Shown: positions 17,758-26,910, counted from the first letter of the stretch. The stretch: DNA of 32,814 nucleotides from Limisphaera sp. (GCA_026417315.1 JAOADM010000015.1:1-32814); one strand, 5' to 3'. Notes: generated by a model from the letters alone, not told the origin. A program made the numbers and translations.

Positions 17758-18378
17758 ATGTTTACGGGCATTGTGGAGGAGGCGGGGCAGGTGGTGAGGA
17801 TTCAACCCACGCCCGAGGCAATTCAGCTTACCATACGGGCGCAGAAAACCGGGCGGGGCCTCAAGGTGGGAGGGAGCCTGGCCGTGAACGGGTGTTGCCT
17901 GACTGCCGTTCGCGTGCGCCGTACCGGCCGCAGCACGCTCATCCAATTCGACCTGTTGCAGGAAACGTGGCAACGCACCAACCTTCAGTTCGCCCGGCCC
18001 GGCACGCTGGTCAATCTGGAGCGGCCTCTCCGTGCAGGCGGCGAGTTCGGAGGACACTTTGTCACCGGTCATATCGACGGCCTTGGCCGCATCACCCGGT
18101 GGGAACGGGCCGGCCACGATCACGTCCTCGACATCGCAGCGCCCCCGGAAGTGATGCGTTACATCGTCTTCAAAGGCTCGGTCGCCGTGGACGGCATCAG
18201 TTTGACGGTGGCAGGCGTGGAACGGGACGGTTTCCGGATCTGGATCATCCCGCACACTTACGAAGTGACCAATCTGCGCCAGCGCCGCGTGGGCGATGCC
18301 GTCAATCTGGAAGCCGACCTGCTCGGGAAGTACGTGGAGAAATTCCTCGAAGCTCGACAACCCCGCCGGAGCCGTTGA
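17758..18378 (+). CDS. ribE: Riboflavin synthase, alpha chain
   Basis: The 206-residue protein has two lumazine-binding beta-barrels in tandem. The first starts with the diagnostic MFTGIVEEAG at residue 1. The second starts near residue 100 with GGHFVTGHIDGLG. The length and the C-terminal helix are normal for the trimeric enzyme. It converts two molecules of 6,7-dimethyl-8-ribityllumazine to riboflavin plus the pyrimidine substrate of lumazine synthase. ATG 17758 is fixed by the family start. Other riboflavin genes are not adjacent. I looked for an FMN riboswitch in the leader and saw no match to the conserved RFN boxes. The gene stands alone between the divergent MoxR operon and a long gap. 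Confidence 0.96.
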   Translation: MFTGIVEEAGQVVRIQPTPEAIQLTIRAQKTGRGLKVGGSLAVNGCCLTAVRVRRTGRSTLIQFDLLQETWQRTNLQFARPGTLVNLERPLRAGGEFGGHFVTGHIDGLGRITRWERAGHDHVLDIAAPPEVMRYIVFKGSVAVDGISLTVAGVERDGFRIWIIPHTYEVTNLRQRRVGDAVNLEADLLGKYVEKFLEARQPRRSR

Positions 18379-19349
18379 ATCGGCCGGGCGGGAAGTCCCG
18401 CACCCGAGCCGCGCGGAACGCGCTTTCCCACCTACCGACGTGATGATCCCGGCGCAACGCCCTGTCGCATGGTCGTTCACCCCGACGAAGCAACTCAGCT
18501 GGAGCCGACCCGAGGGAAGAGACCCGTATTCACCAGTACCGGCCCACCCTTCACGGGCCACCATGGGCCGGGCCAGCGGATCCTGCGAGCGCCTCCGCGC
18601 GGCTTTGTCTCGGTGGAAGCGAGGAGGAATCGACTGGACCTCGAAGGATGACCGCTCGCTCCCGCACCCGGGCCGGGCTGTGATGCGCAGCCGCTCGGCG
18701 GTCGATTCCATGGACGAAGTCTCGCTTTGCGCAGCAGCGCCATCGCCGGAGGCTGCCTTTCGGAAACGTTCCCGTTGGAGGCGTCCCCGCTCCGGTCGGG
18801 CCCGCCTCCGAAGGACGGGGCAAGGGTGAGCTGCACATCTCACGTCGCCTGTGCCGTTGCGGGCCGCGGTTTCCGAGTGCGCGAACTGTCAACAGTGGAT
18901 GCAAGAGCTCCGAGCGCATGGGCCCCATCCATGCGCGAGTCATCCTCTCGAGCCACCTTGAAAGAACGAATCGCCCCGGGGCTCTCGGGTCGGCTCCCCT
19001 CGACGGACAAGCGGTCTCGACTTGCAAGACGACCCCGGATCGGCTTGGGAAGGCACCTTCGAGGGCTTGGGCCGGGCTCGGGAAGGCGCCGGCCAGGGGC
19101 GAAGCCGCGGAAGCGGAGCAGAGCCCCGGCTCCGGAAAGCACGGCCGAGATATCCCGTTCATTATCCCCGGTGGCGACCACCCGGGCTCGGAACTCGCGC
19201 GCGCTCCTCTACCGCGCCGGGGCACGGGTCCCGCTGCCGCGAAGGGTCTTGCGCTTTCGCGGACCCGCGCCTTCGCCTTGACAATCTGGGGGCTTTGGGC
19301 GTAGTTGGACCCGGTTTGTTCGACAACCCGAGACACATCCCGACGACCT
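18379..19349. other. Long gap without a supported gene
   Basis: These 971 bases hold no gene I can support. Open frames exist on both strands but give Arg/Ser/Pro-rich translations with no known motif. A small hairpin, GCGGG (18388-18392) with CCCGC (18397-18401), follows the riboflavin synthase stop, without a T-run. No tRNA, rRNA or CRISPR structure is visible. A possible promoter for the next gene lies at 19278-19307. Confidence 0.5.
19278..19307 (+). promoter_or_regulatory. Possible promoter of the LamG protein gene
   Basis: A perfect TTGACA is at 19278-19283. The best -10 at normal spacing is TAGTTG (19302-19307, 18-base spacer), which is weak. It lies about 45 bases before the ATG at 19350. 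The call rests mainly on the -35 box and its position. Confidence 0.3.
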
Positions 19350-22300
19350 ATGAAAATCCCGATTCGGCACCTTGCCTGGCTGGTGGCCTGCCCTGCGCTG
19401 ACCCTCTCCGCGGCCAACATTGCTTTCGTGAGTTTCCACCCCGCTGACGATCAACCAGATGGCAGTGCCGCGAACGCAGGTTTCACCAACGCCCCGGATG
19501 CCGGCTACACCCGGTTGCTCCGGGCCAACGGACATAATGTCACCCGCTTGGTTACCATCGACAGTGCGGATGCGAATCCGGATTTCATCGCGGCCCTCGA
19601 GACGAACGATTTAATCATCATCAGCCGCTCCGTTCCCAGTGGCCACTACCAGCAGGCCAACGAAACGGCCTTTTGGAACGGTCTGACCAAGCCGGTGATG
19701 ATCCTCGGCGGTTACATCATCCGCGGCGGCACCGGCGGAGGGTCGCGACTGGGCCTGACCACGGGCGAGACCATGGTGGATACCACCAGTTCCAACGTCT
19801 ATTTGCGCGCCGTGATTCCTTCCCACCCGATCTTCCAGGGGATCGCGTTGGATCCCAACGGTGTCATGGTGAACCCCTATGCCCGTCGAATGACGCACAC
19901 GAACGCCACCTCCGGTGCCACCGCCCTTCAGAACGGCATTTCCGTGAACAACAACCCTCTCATTGCCGGGGGCGCCCAAATCGCCGTGGTCGGGACCACG
20001 GGCGACCCTGCCAACAATGGCACGATCATCGCGGAATTTGCCCAGGGTCTGACCTCGGGGAACGGCCGGTCCGAGGTTCTGGGAGCCAAACGGTTGGTGT
20101 TCCTGACCGGCAGCCGCGAAGCCGGCGGAGTGCCGGCGAATGGTGCGGGCATCTATGACCTGCTGCCCGAGGGAGAACGCCTCTTTCTCAATGCCGTCAA
20201 TTATCTACTGGCAGGTGCGCCCCCTATCGTGAGCGTCAACCCGCCCTTCGGAACCAACCTTTACGTGGGAGAGCCCTGGACGTTCACCGCGCAAGCAACA
20301 GGCAGCGATCCCATCACCTTTCAGTGGTACAAGAACGGTCAACTGTTGCAGGGACAGAACCAGCCGGCCCTGGTGTTCGCCGCCCTCACTGCAGAGGACG
20401 CCGGTGACTACCAGGTCGTGGCCTCCAACCCGGCCGGCATCGCCACCAGTGCCGTGGCCCGATTGGAACTGGCGGTTCTGCCCCCGCCGAACATCACCAA
20501 CTCCCTCATTGCCTACTGGCCGCTCGATACGTTGTTGGGCACCAAGACTCCCGACCTGGTCAGCGGCTACGACATGACGGCCGTGAACATGGTCGCCACC
20601 AACGTGGTGGGCGGTCGTTGGGGCAACGCCTTCTTGTTCAACGGCACATCGACGGGCTTGGAACGCATCCACAACCCGGGCGACGACCTGCCGATCTACA
20701 ACCATCCCAATTTCACGGTGTCCCTTTGGGTGAGTGGGCTTCCTCAGACGGATCGGCGTGTGTTCTCCGAGGGCTCGCTCACCAACAACAACCCGCTCTT
20801 CAACATCGGCACGCACAACGCCGGCGCGGATGGCACGGTGGACATCTACATCCGCAGCGACGGAGGCGGCACCGTCGGCGATCACCGGCACTCGGTGGCC
20901 TGGGCTTTCGACGGGAACTGGCACCACATCGCCTACGTCCAGCGGCAGGTCGCCCCCGGGATCATGCGAGCCCAACTGTACGTGGACGGCGTGTTGGATC
21001 CGGTCGAGATCACACCGGTGCGGCCCCTGACCGCGATGGCCACTTCCATCGGCATGATCCGCCGCGCTTCGGCGTCTGCATTCTTCGCCGGCATGATCGA
21101 CGAGGTGGCCGTATGGAATCGGGCCCTGACCCCGGAGGAGATTCAGATTCTGCAACAAACCTACATCACGAATCCACCAACCCGCCTGTTGCCGCTGGTC
21201 ATTACGCGGTTCCGCACCGATTTGCCCGCCGTGGTTCGCGGGGGCACGACCACCCTGCGCTGGGAAGTCAGCAAGGATGCCACGCAAATCGAGATCGCGC
21301 CCTTGGGGGACGTCACTGCCGAGACGACCGCCGGCTCGGGCACTCGATCACTGACCTTGACCGAACCGATGACCCTTGTGCTGACCGTCCGCCGGGGCAA
21401 CGACAGCCTCTCCGCCACGACCTCGGTCGCCGTGGTTGAGAACGTCGCCAGTGGCTGGGACGTTTTGGATACGTTCGATCAGTATGCGCCCGGCCCGCTG
21501 GGACCGCAGGGCTACTGGAACGATGCCACCGGCAACTCCGGCCAGGTCATTGCCACCAACGGTCACATGGCCCTGCGGACCCCGAGTGGCAACAGCGTCG
21601 GTTTCCTGAATCTGCGGAACCTTTCGGTTCAGCCGGGGCAGGCCCGGACGCTCTTCTTCCGCGTCATTGCCGGTGAGCCCAATGCGACCGGGATCACCAA
21701 TGTGGTGGCGCTGACCGACAAGAGCATGCGCAATTACGGCGACGCCTTCTTTAATCTCGGGCCCGCGGTCTATCTGACGGCCTTCACCAATGACGTCATG
21801 GGGTTCTTCACCAATGCCTGGTACATTGGCGCCCGCAACGGATGGATCGGCGGGAACGCCAGTCCGCCCCCCGATTTTGCCCAGCAACCGTTGGAGCCGG
21901 GCGTGGTGTACAACGTGTGGATCAACGTCACCAACGCCGTGGAGGCCGATGGTTACTTCGACACCTTCAGCGTGTACATCCAGAAGGAAGGTGCCTCGGA
22001 GCGAACGCTTCTGTTCCAGGATTACATGAGCGATCGGGATCCCTACTACGTGGATCCGGTGCTCGGCGGCATGCTGCCGGTGATGGACAAGCTGGTGGTG
22101 TTGGGCAACAGCGCCAGCTTCAGCGCCATCTTCGACGACTTCTACCTGAGCCGCGATGGCTACAATGCGACGGTTCCCAAACCCTATCAGTTTGCCCCGG
22201 CCGAACCGGCCATCCTGTCGGTCCAGAAGGTTGGCAATCAAATCGAGCTCCGCTGGACGCGCGGCACTCTGCAACACGCGCCGGCAGTGACCGGTCCGTG

Positions 22301-22382
22301 GACCGACGTGCCGGGCAACCCCACCTCGCCGTGGCTGGTCACCCCCGCCGAGAGCAGCCGGTTCTACCGGACGCGCCAATAG
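19350..22382 (+). CDS. Secreted ThuA-like / Ig / LamG multidomain protein
   Basis: This 1010-residue exported protein starts at ATG 19350, giving a Sec signal (MKIPIRHLAWLVACPALTLSA). Residues about 22-290 look like a ThuA/glutamine-amidotransferase-like fold (NIAFVSFHP start, ETNDLIIIS, VMILGGYIIRGG). An Ig-like domain follows at about 291-376 (FQWYKNGQLL and EDAGDYQVVASNPAG). A LamG/concanavalin-like domain follows at about 388-594 (LIAYWPLD, WNRALTPEEI). A beta-sandwich (612-697) and a second concanavalin-like region (704-945) come next. The last about 55 residues, ending in SSRFYRTRQ, are a C-terminal module common in exported Verrucomicrobia proteins. It is probably a cell-surface or secreted carbohydrate- or matrix-binding protein. 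No catalytic residues can be named. The gene stands alone and is closed by a strong terminator. Confidence 0.85.
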   Translation: MKIPIRHLAWLVACPALTLSAANIAFVSFHPADDQPDGSAANAGFTNAPDAGYTRLLRANGHNVTRLVTIDSADANPDFIAALETNDLIIISRSVPSGHYQQANETAFWNGLTKPVMILGGYIIRGGTGGGSRLGLTTGETMVDTTSSNVYLRAVIPSHPIFQGIALDPNGVMVNPYARRMTHTNATSGATALQNGISVNNNPLIAGGAQIAVVGTTGDPANNGTIIAEFAQGLTSGNGRSEVLGAKRLVFLTGSREAGGVPANGAGIYDLLPEGERLFLNAVNYLLAGAPPIVSVNPPFGTNLYVGEPWTFTAQATGSDPITFQWYKNGQLLQGQNQPALVFAALTAEDAGDYQVVASNPAGIATSAVARLELAVLPPPNITNSLIAYWPLDTLLGTKTPDLVSGYDMTAVNMVATNVVGGRWGNAFLFNGTSTGLERIHNPGDDLPIYNHPNFTVSLWVSGLPQTDRRVFSEGSLTNNNPLFNIGTHNAGADGTVDIYIRSDGGGTVGDHRHSVAWAFDGNWHHIAYVQRQVAPGIMRAQLYVDGVLDPVEITPVRPLTAMATSIGMIRRASASAFFAGMIDEVAVWNRALTPEEIQILQQTYITNPPTRLLPLVITRFRTDLPAVVRGGTTTLRWEVSKDATQIEIAPLGDVTAETTAGSGTRSLTLTEPMTLVLTVRRGNDSLSATTSVAVVENVASGWDVLDTFDQYAPGPLGPQGYWNDATGNSGQVIATNGHMALRTPSGNSVGFLNLRNLSVQPGQARTLFFRVIAGEPNATGITNVVALTDKSMRNYGDAFFNLGPAVYLTAFTNDVMGFFTNAWYIGARNGWIGGNASPPPDFAQQPLEPGVVYNVWINVTNAVEADGYFDTFSVYIQKEGASERTLLFQDYMSDRDPYYVDPVLGGMLPVMDKLVVLGNSASFSAIFDDFYLSRDGYNATVPKPYQFAPAEPAILSVQKVGNQIELRWTRGTLQHAPAVTGPWTDVPGNPTSPWLVTPAESSRFYRTRQ

Positions 22383-22416
22383 GGTGGGAGCGACGCGGCG
22401 CCTTGAGACCCTCCAC

Positions 22417-22456
22417 GCGGGCCGGAGCGCCCGCCCGAAGCTCCGGCCCGCTTTTT
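22417..22456 (+). terminator. Strong intrinsic terminator of the LamG protein gene
   Basis: A perfect 12-bp stem (22417-22428 with 22440-22451, arm GCGGGCCGGAGC) with an 11-base loop is followed directly by five T (22452-22456). It starts 35 bases after the stop codon. Confidence 0.88.
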
Positions 22457-22483
22457 GAGGATTGCGAAAACCGCAATTTCGAT
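22455..22483 (+). promoter_or_regulatory. Possible promoter with inverted repeat in the spacer
   Basis: TTGAGG (22455-22460) and TTCGAT (22478-22483) are 17 bases apart. The spacer is exactly the inverted repeat ATTGCG (22461-22466), AAAAC, CGCAAT (22472-22477). The -10 box is poor (three of six bases). The repeat could be a repressor site for the small gene at 22496, or chance. Confidence 0.28.
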
Positions 22484-22495
22484 CGAAGCTGAGGC

Positions 22496-22759
22496 ATGGC
22501 GAAGCCGAAAAAGCCACACAAGGCACTCCTGTTAGGGGTGGGCCTGGATGACGACGGTCACCGCCGCCTGACGACCGGTCCCAACTTTGTGCTGGCGGGC
22601 GGTTCGCAGGAAACCCACGAGGCGATGACCGAGAAGGTCATCAAGATCAACGAGAAACTGGCCGCGAAGGGCAAAACCCTCGACACCGTCAGTCGCGAAG
22701 AGTTCGAGGACATCGCGCACGAAGTGGGGTTGAAGCGGATTGCCCCCGAGTCCAATTGA
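22496..22759 (+). CDS. Small conserved protein of unknown function
   Basis: The 87-residue, charged, soluble protein begins MAKPKKPHKALLLGVGLD and ends in a Glu-rich helix. It has no signal peptide or membrane helix. The pattern (a Lys/Pro-rich start, LLLGVGLDDDGHRRLTTGPNF, GGSQETHEAM, then a helical part) resembles small hypothetical proteins I recall from Planctomycetes and Verrucomicrobia. I cannot name a family or function. Codon use fits its neighbours, and the frame is uninterrupted with a GAGG just before the ATG, though only one base away. It stands between the terminator of the LamG gene and a gap before the secG operon. A real gene is likely; its role is unknown. Confidence 0.72.
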   Translation: MAKPKKPHKALLLGVGLDDDGHRRLTTGPNFVLAGGSQETHEAMTEKVIKINEKLAAKGKTLDTVSREEFEDIAHEVGLKRIAPESN

Positions 22760-23298
22760 ACGGGCCGCGGGTGGGGAGAGGATGGATTGCGGCAGACCCT
22801 CGCGGTACGGGTGCGCCGACTGATTCCGGGAACGCCACCTGAGCTTGCGGATCGGGTGCGGTCGTTGCCTTCCCATCCTGCTCTACCTCCTTAGCCGGTG
22901 GCTCACGCCGACAGGCCGGACCGCACAACGCATGCAGCGCACTTCTTGAGCGCTGGTGCTGCGCGGATCGTTTAAGCAGCCAGGAGGCGGCCAACCGTGC
23001 GACGGGTGCCACGGCTCAAGCGGTCACCCGCACTCGGACGTTTGCCCCGGCCACTGACGCAGCCGGCAACACTGGAACATCGACAGACGCCCGGAAAGCC
23101 CCCGCACTCGGGAGAATCGGGGAACTGTTCTCCGCCGCGCTTGGGCCCGAGAAGGACAAACCCGGCCCCTCGGCCGCACAGCGAATCGCCGGTCAGAGTC
23201 GAAAACTCGATGGTTTTGGGTCGGGATCCCCGGACCAGATGGCACCGTATCCACTTGGCTGCACGGCCCGGCGCCTGCTTCGGCGGACGGGGCGCGCC
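22760..23298. other. Gap between the small conserved gene and secG
   Basis: No gene is supported in these 539 bases between convergent genes. I see no T-run terminator for the secG operon and no RNA gene. Open frames on either strand are Pro/Arg-rich and without motif. Confidence 0.5.
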
Positions 23299-23748
23299 TC
23301 AGGGTTGGGTGACGTTGGTCCCTGTGGTGCTCGGCGATGGGGCAGTGGAGGCGCCGGACGTTACGGGCGCTCCGGGAGACCCGCCGGGGACCGTTGCGCT
23401 GGGAACCCCGGCCGGCGTTCCAGCGGGCGGCAGGCTGGGCGTACCCGGGAGAGCCTGTTGCGATTGGGTCTGGAGCTGCCGCTCGAACTCGCGGGTCGTC
23501 CGACGATGATGGGCGCTCTGCAACAGGCCCAACACAATCGCCAGCCCGAAAAACGTGGCGGCGGCATACTTGGTGATGCGGGTCAACACGGTGCCGGTGC
23601 CCGCGCCGAACAAGGCATCCGTGGCGGCACCGCCAAAGGCCACGCCGGCTCCCGCCTCTTTCTTGGGCAGCTGGATGAGCACCAACAGGATCAGGAACAG
23701 GCAGTCGAGCACCAGAATGAAGGTCAGCAAGCCAATCAAGAAGCCCAT
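23299..23748 (-). CDS. secG: Preprotein translocase subunit SecG
   Basis: The 149-residue protein has the two SecG membrane helices, near residues 4-28 and 58-78. The conserved loop between them has IQLPKKEAGAGVAFGG and an Ala/Thr/Gly stretch, VLTRITKYAAATFF. SecG is a small partner of SecYE that aids SecA-driven protein export. The typical protein ends soon after helix 2. Here about 65 extra residues follow, rich in Pro, Ser, Thr and Gly, with no predicted structure; similar tails occur in the phylum. The ATG at 23748 (minus) is nine bases after the tpiA stop, so the gene is the last of the pgk-tpiA-secG operon. This mixed glycolysis/secretion order recurs in several bacterial groups. Confidence 0.93.
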   Translation of the reverse strand: MGFLIGLLTFILVLDCLFLILLVLIQLPKKEAGAGVAFGGAATDALFGAGTGTVLTRITKYAAATFFGLAIVLGLLQSAHHRRTTREFERQLQTQSQQALPGTPSLPPAGTPAGVPSATVPGGSPGAPVTSGASTAPSPSTTGTNVTQP

Positions 23749-23757
23749 AACAATCCG

Positions 23758-24522
23758 TCAGATGGAGTTTTTGACAATGTCGGAGAAACTGCGCACTTCC
23801 AGCGATGCACCTCCCACCAGTGCGCCGTCCACATCCGGCAAACTCATCAGCTCGCGTGCATTGGACGGTTTCACGCTTCCACCATACTGGATGCGCACCC
23901 GGCGCGCCACCCCTTCGTCGTAGAGCTCTGCCAGCAGCCGTCGGATGAATGCGTGAGCCTCCTGGGCTTGTTCCGGGGTGGCATTGCGGCCGGTGCCGAT
24001 GGCCCAGACCGGTTCGTACGCGATGATGGTTTCCAGCATTTGCTCCTTCGTCAGGCCCGCCAGGCTGCCGCGCACCTGGCGTTCCAACACCGCCTCGGTT
24101 CGCCCTTGTTCGCGTTCCTCCAGGGTTTCGCCGACGCAGATGATGGGTTTGATGGCCGCGGCATGGGCGGCCTGGGCCTTGCGCGCCACCAGGGCGTCGG
24201 TTTCGCCGTAGTAGGTGCGCCGCTCGGAGTGTCCCAGAATCACGTAACGCACGGAAAACTCCTTGAGCATGAACGCAGCAATTTCCCCGGTGTAGGCGCC
24301 GCCGGGATGCTCGTTCATGTTTTGGGCACCGAGCCGGAGGTTGGAATCCAGAATCACCTTGGAAACCTCGCACAGGGCGGTGAACGGTGGGCAGACCACG
24401 AGGTCCACCTCCTTCACATTCGCCAGTTCGAGCTTCAGGCCGCGGACGAGGTCCAGGGCCTCGGCCACGGTCTTGTTCATCTTCCAGTTGCCGGCGATGA
24501 TGAGCTTGCGTTCCTTTTCCAT
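23758..24522 (-). CDS. tpiA: Triose-phosphate isomerase
   Basis: The 254-residue protein has the normal length and full TIM-barrel signature. Substrate-binding residues N12 and K14 lie in GNWKMN, catalytic H98 in YVILGHSERR and catalytic E170 in AYEPVWAIGTG. The flexible loop 6 follows, and the phosphate-binding YGGSVKPSN is near the C-terminus. It interconverts dihydroxyacetone phosphate and glyceraldehyde 3-phosphate in the cytosol. The ATG at 24522 (minus) gives MEKERKLIIAGNWKM, the normal start. It is 80 bases downstream of pgk and nine bases upstream of secG, in one operon. Confidence 0.98.
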   Translation of the reverse strand: MEKERKLIIAGNWKMNKTVAEALDLVRGLKLELANVKEVDLVVCPPFTALCEVSKVILDSNLRLGAQNMNEHPGGAYTGEIAAFMLKEFSVRYVILGHSERRTYYGETDALVARKAQAAHAAAIKPIICVGETLEEREQGRTEAVLERQVRGSLAGLTKEQMLETIIAYEPVWAIGTGRNATPEQAQEAHAFIRRLLAELYDEGVARRVRIQYGGSVKPSNARELMSLPDVDGALVGGASLEVRSFSDIVKNSI

Positions 24523-24602
24523 GACGGTTTGCCCCTGCCTGTCCCTCTCGTGGCGTTTCAGGATGCCGCTCGATGCGGGTGAACCTGCGTTGCCGCTGCG
24601 GA

Positions 24603-25883
24603 TTACGAGCCCGAGCCGCCGCTGGAGGGCTTGTCGCTCAGGGCGGCCACGCCGGGCAGTTCACGGCCTTCGAGGAACTCCAGGCTGGCGCCGCCGCCCG
24701 TGCTCATGAAGGTGACCTGGGAGGCCAGACCGGCCTTGTTGACGGCTTTGACGCTGTCGCCCCCGCCAATGATGCTGAGCGCACCCCGGGTTTGCGTGGC
24801 CTGGGCCACGGCGTGGGCGATGGCGTTGGTGCCGGCGGCAAACTGCGGATTCTCGAACAAGCCCATGGGCCCGTTCCAAAGAATGGTGCGGGCCCGGGCG
24901 ATGACGTCGCTGTAAGCCTTGACAGTGGCGGGCCCGATGTCGAGTCCGGCGGCGTCCGGCGGACAGTTGGGGTCGGTGTTCACCCTCGGGTTTTGGTAGG
25001 CAATGACCGGCCGACCCTTCTTGTCCACCTGACCGGTTTCGACGGGCGTGGCCACCACATCATCCACCGGGAGCAGGAACTGGACCTTCCGCGCCGCAGC
25101 CTTGTCCAGGGCGGCCCGCGCCACGTCCACCTTGTCCGGTTCCACCAGCGATTTGCCGGTTTGGTAGCCCTGCGCCAACCGGAAGGTGTACGCCATCGCA
25201 CCGCCGATGAGGAGGGTATCGGCCTTCTCCAGCAAGCGGTCGATCACCTTGATTTTGTCGGACACTTTGGCGCCCCCGAGGATCACCACGAAGGGGCGGG
25301 CCGGGTTCTCGAGTTCCTCGCCCAAAAACTTGAGCTCGCGTTCCATGAGCAAACCCGCGGCGCAAGGGCCGCCGCGCCGAGCGATGACCCGGGCCACCCC
25401 TTCGGTGGAGGCGTGAGCGCGATGGGCCGATCCGAAAGCGTCGTTGACGTACACCTCGGCCAGAGCCGCCAGCTTTTCGGCAAACGCGGGGTCGTTCTGC
25501 TCCTCCTCTGGATAGAATCGGACGTTCTCGAGCAGCAGGATGTCCCCATCCTTCAGAGCTGCCGCGGTTTGTTCCACCTTGGGCCCGATGCAATCATCCA
25601 CAAAAGCCACCGGCCGACCGAGCAAATCGGCCAACCGCGCCGCCACCGGCCGCAGCGACATCGACGGTTCGCGTTTGCCCTTGGGTCGACCCAGATGCGA
25701 GGCCAGGATCAAACGCCCCCCCTGCTCCACCAGCAAGCGCAATGTCGGCAGCGTCTCACGGATGCGCGTGTCGTCCGTAATGACCATTTGCCCGTCCCGC
25801 TCCTCCAGCGGGACATTGTAATCCACCCGGACAAACACGCGTTTGCCGCGGACATTCAGATCGCGAACCGTCAGTTTGGCCAT
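24603..25883 (-). CDS. pgk: Phosphoglycerate kinase
   Basis: The 426-residue protein carries the usual PGK landmarks: VFVRVDYNVPLE at the N-terminus, the substrate-binding HLGRPKG block, LLLENVRFYPEE, KVSDKIKV, and GGGDSVKAVNKAG near the nucleotide site. A C-terminal block FMSTGGGASLEFLEG follows. It transfers phosphate between 1,3-bisphosphoglycerate and ADP. The start is ATG 25883 (minus), supported by a strong GAGGGAAG ribosome binding site just upstream. The last about 12 residues (Ser/Gly-rich) extend past the usual end. It is the first gene of the pgk-tpiA-secG operon, with a recognisable promoter at 25917-25944. Confidence 0.98.
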   Translation of the reverse strand: MAKLTVRDLNVRGKRVFVRVDYNVPLEERDGQMVITDDTRIRETLPTLRLLVEQGGRLILASHLGRPKGKREPSMSLRPVAARLADLLGRPVAFVDDCIGPKVEQTAAALKDGDILLLENVRFYPEEEQNDPAFAEKLAALAEVYVNDAFGSAHRAHASTEGVARVIARRGGPCAAGLLMERELKFLGEELENPARPFVVILGGAKVSDKIKVIDRLLEKADTLLIGGAMAYTFRLAQGYQTGKSLVEPDKVDVARAALDKAAARKVQFLLPVDDVVATPVETGQVDKKGRPVIAYQNPRVNTDPNCPPDAAGLDIGPATVKAYSDVIARARTILWNGPMGLFENPQFAAGTNAIAHAVAQATQTRGALSIIGGGDSVKAVNKAGLASQVTFMSTGGGASLEFLEGRELPGVAALSDKPSSGGSGS

Positions 25884-25916
25884 AAGACTTCCCTCGCTTC
25901 TAAATCCAGAGCGGCC

Positions 25917-25944
25917 AGCATAACTGACAACCAACCGGAGTCAA
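25917..25944 (-). promoter_or_regulatory. Sigma-70-type promoter of the pgk-tpiA-secG operon
   Basis: On the minus strand, TTGACT (25944-25939) and TATGCT (25922-25917) are separated by 16 bases. The -10 ends 33 bases before the pgk ATG, leaving a short leader that holds the GAGGGAAG ribosome binding site. Five of six and four of six bases match the consensus. Confidence 0.6.
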
Positions 25945-26396
25945 AAGGTTTTCCGTCGCTCCAAGGCAGCCCCGGGAGCAACGTTGGCCCTGCTGCCATG
26001 GCGGGGACCGGCGGCCTCCCGGCAGGTGGCAAGAGCCGGGCTCCGGGCCGACCACAACCGGGGGCCGCTGGCTTCCAAGGTGCGGTAGTTGAGCCTCCCG
26101 CGTTCGGGCAAAGTGCGACCGAGCCTCACACGGGGGTTCGATGCCCGGAACCGGTGGAGCATCGCTTGCGCACCATCCAACGCCGCATGGACCGCACTCG
26201 GAGAGGGTATCGGCCCGCGCTGCGGAGGAACAGCCCTCGGAGCACTCAAAAGACCCAGAGCCCCAGGCTCGCGGACCAGGAAGAGAACTCCAAGCCGGCC
26301 GGCGAAAAGCAAGCCGCGGACGCAAATCGAATCGCGGCGCGACGTGCGGGGCGCGGACGGCGCGGTCTCGGGCCGCAGATTCCAATCTGGTGGATC

Positions 26397-26414
26397 GCGG
26401 GCCTCCGAGCCCGC
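26397..26414 (+). repeat. Hairpin upstream of a CCCACAGA-type motif
   Basis: GCGGGC and GCCCGC form a perfect 6-bp stem with a 6-base loop. The CCCACAGA-type motif follows 19 bases later, the same order as in the array near 30.3 kb, though without the CTAC end. Confidence 0.4.
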
Positions 26415-26433
26415 AGAACCGTCACAGGAAAAA

Positions 26434-26455
26434 GCCCACAGAACACGAAGAACAC
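26434..26455 (+). repeat. CCCACAGA-type short repeat, plus copy
   Basis: It begins GCCCACAGAACACG and continues with AAGAACAC. It closely matches the copies at 30310, 30418 and 30529 in their first 14 bases and is isolated here from any gene. Confidence 0.5.
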
Positions 26456-26910
26456 CCGGTAAGAAGACGCCGCACACGCGGAGCCCGAGGAGCCGGCGGA
26501 TCCCGAGATCGATAGGGCAGGAGTTGCGTTCCGATCTGGGAGCGGGGCCAATGCGCGTCCCACAGTGCCTCGGGGGCATGCGGACCCCGCAGTATGATTT
26601 GTGCGGATTTTGGGGATTCTGTGGCACGTGAGGAAAGTCCTCTCAGGAGGCCGCTGGTCCTGAAGTCGAACCCCAGTCCAGGGACCCGGCGCTGAGGCAC
26701 CGGGAGGCGCTGCTCGACATGGCAGGCGCGGTCCACAGCGTCCTCGCAACTTGAGTCCACAGACCCTCTTTCGCGGCAGCTCATAAAACACACAGGTTAC
26801 TCAGAAAACCCATGATGAGCCGGAAGCCGGGCGCTCCGGCTTCGGGACGCTTTACAGGATGAGTTGGGGATTTGCTGGCTTTCGTGTGACTTGGCGAGGA
26901 CCGCTTCACT

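Noticed and set aside
26130-26150. Short GGGTTCGAT resembling a tRNA T-arm
   Set aside because: No paired acceptor, D or anticodon arms fit around it, and the T-stem itself has a mismatch.
26630-26640. GAGGAAAGTCC, as found in the P4 region of RNase P RNA
   Set aside because: The rest of the conserved RNase P RNA core (the matching second P4 strand and the usual ACAGAA segment) is not found at the proper distance, so the match is taken as chance.
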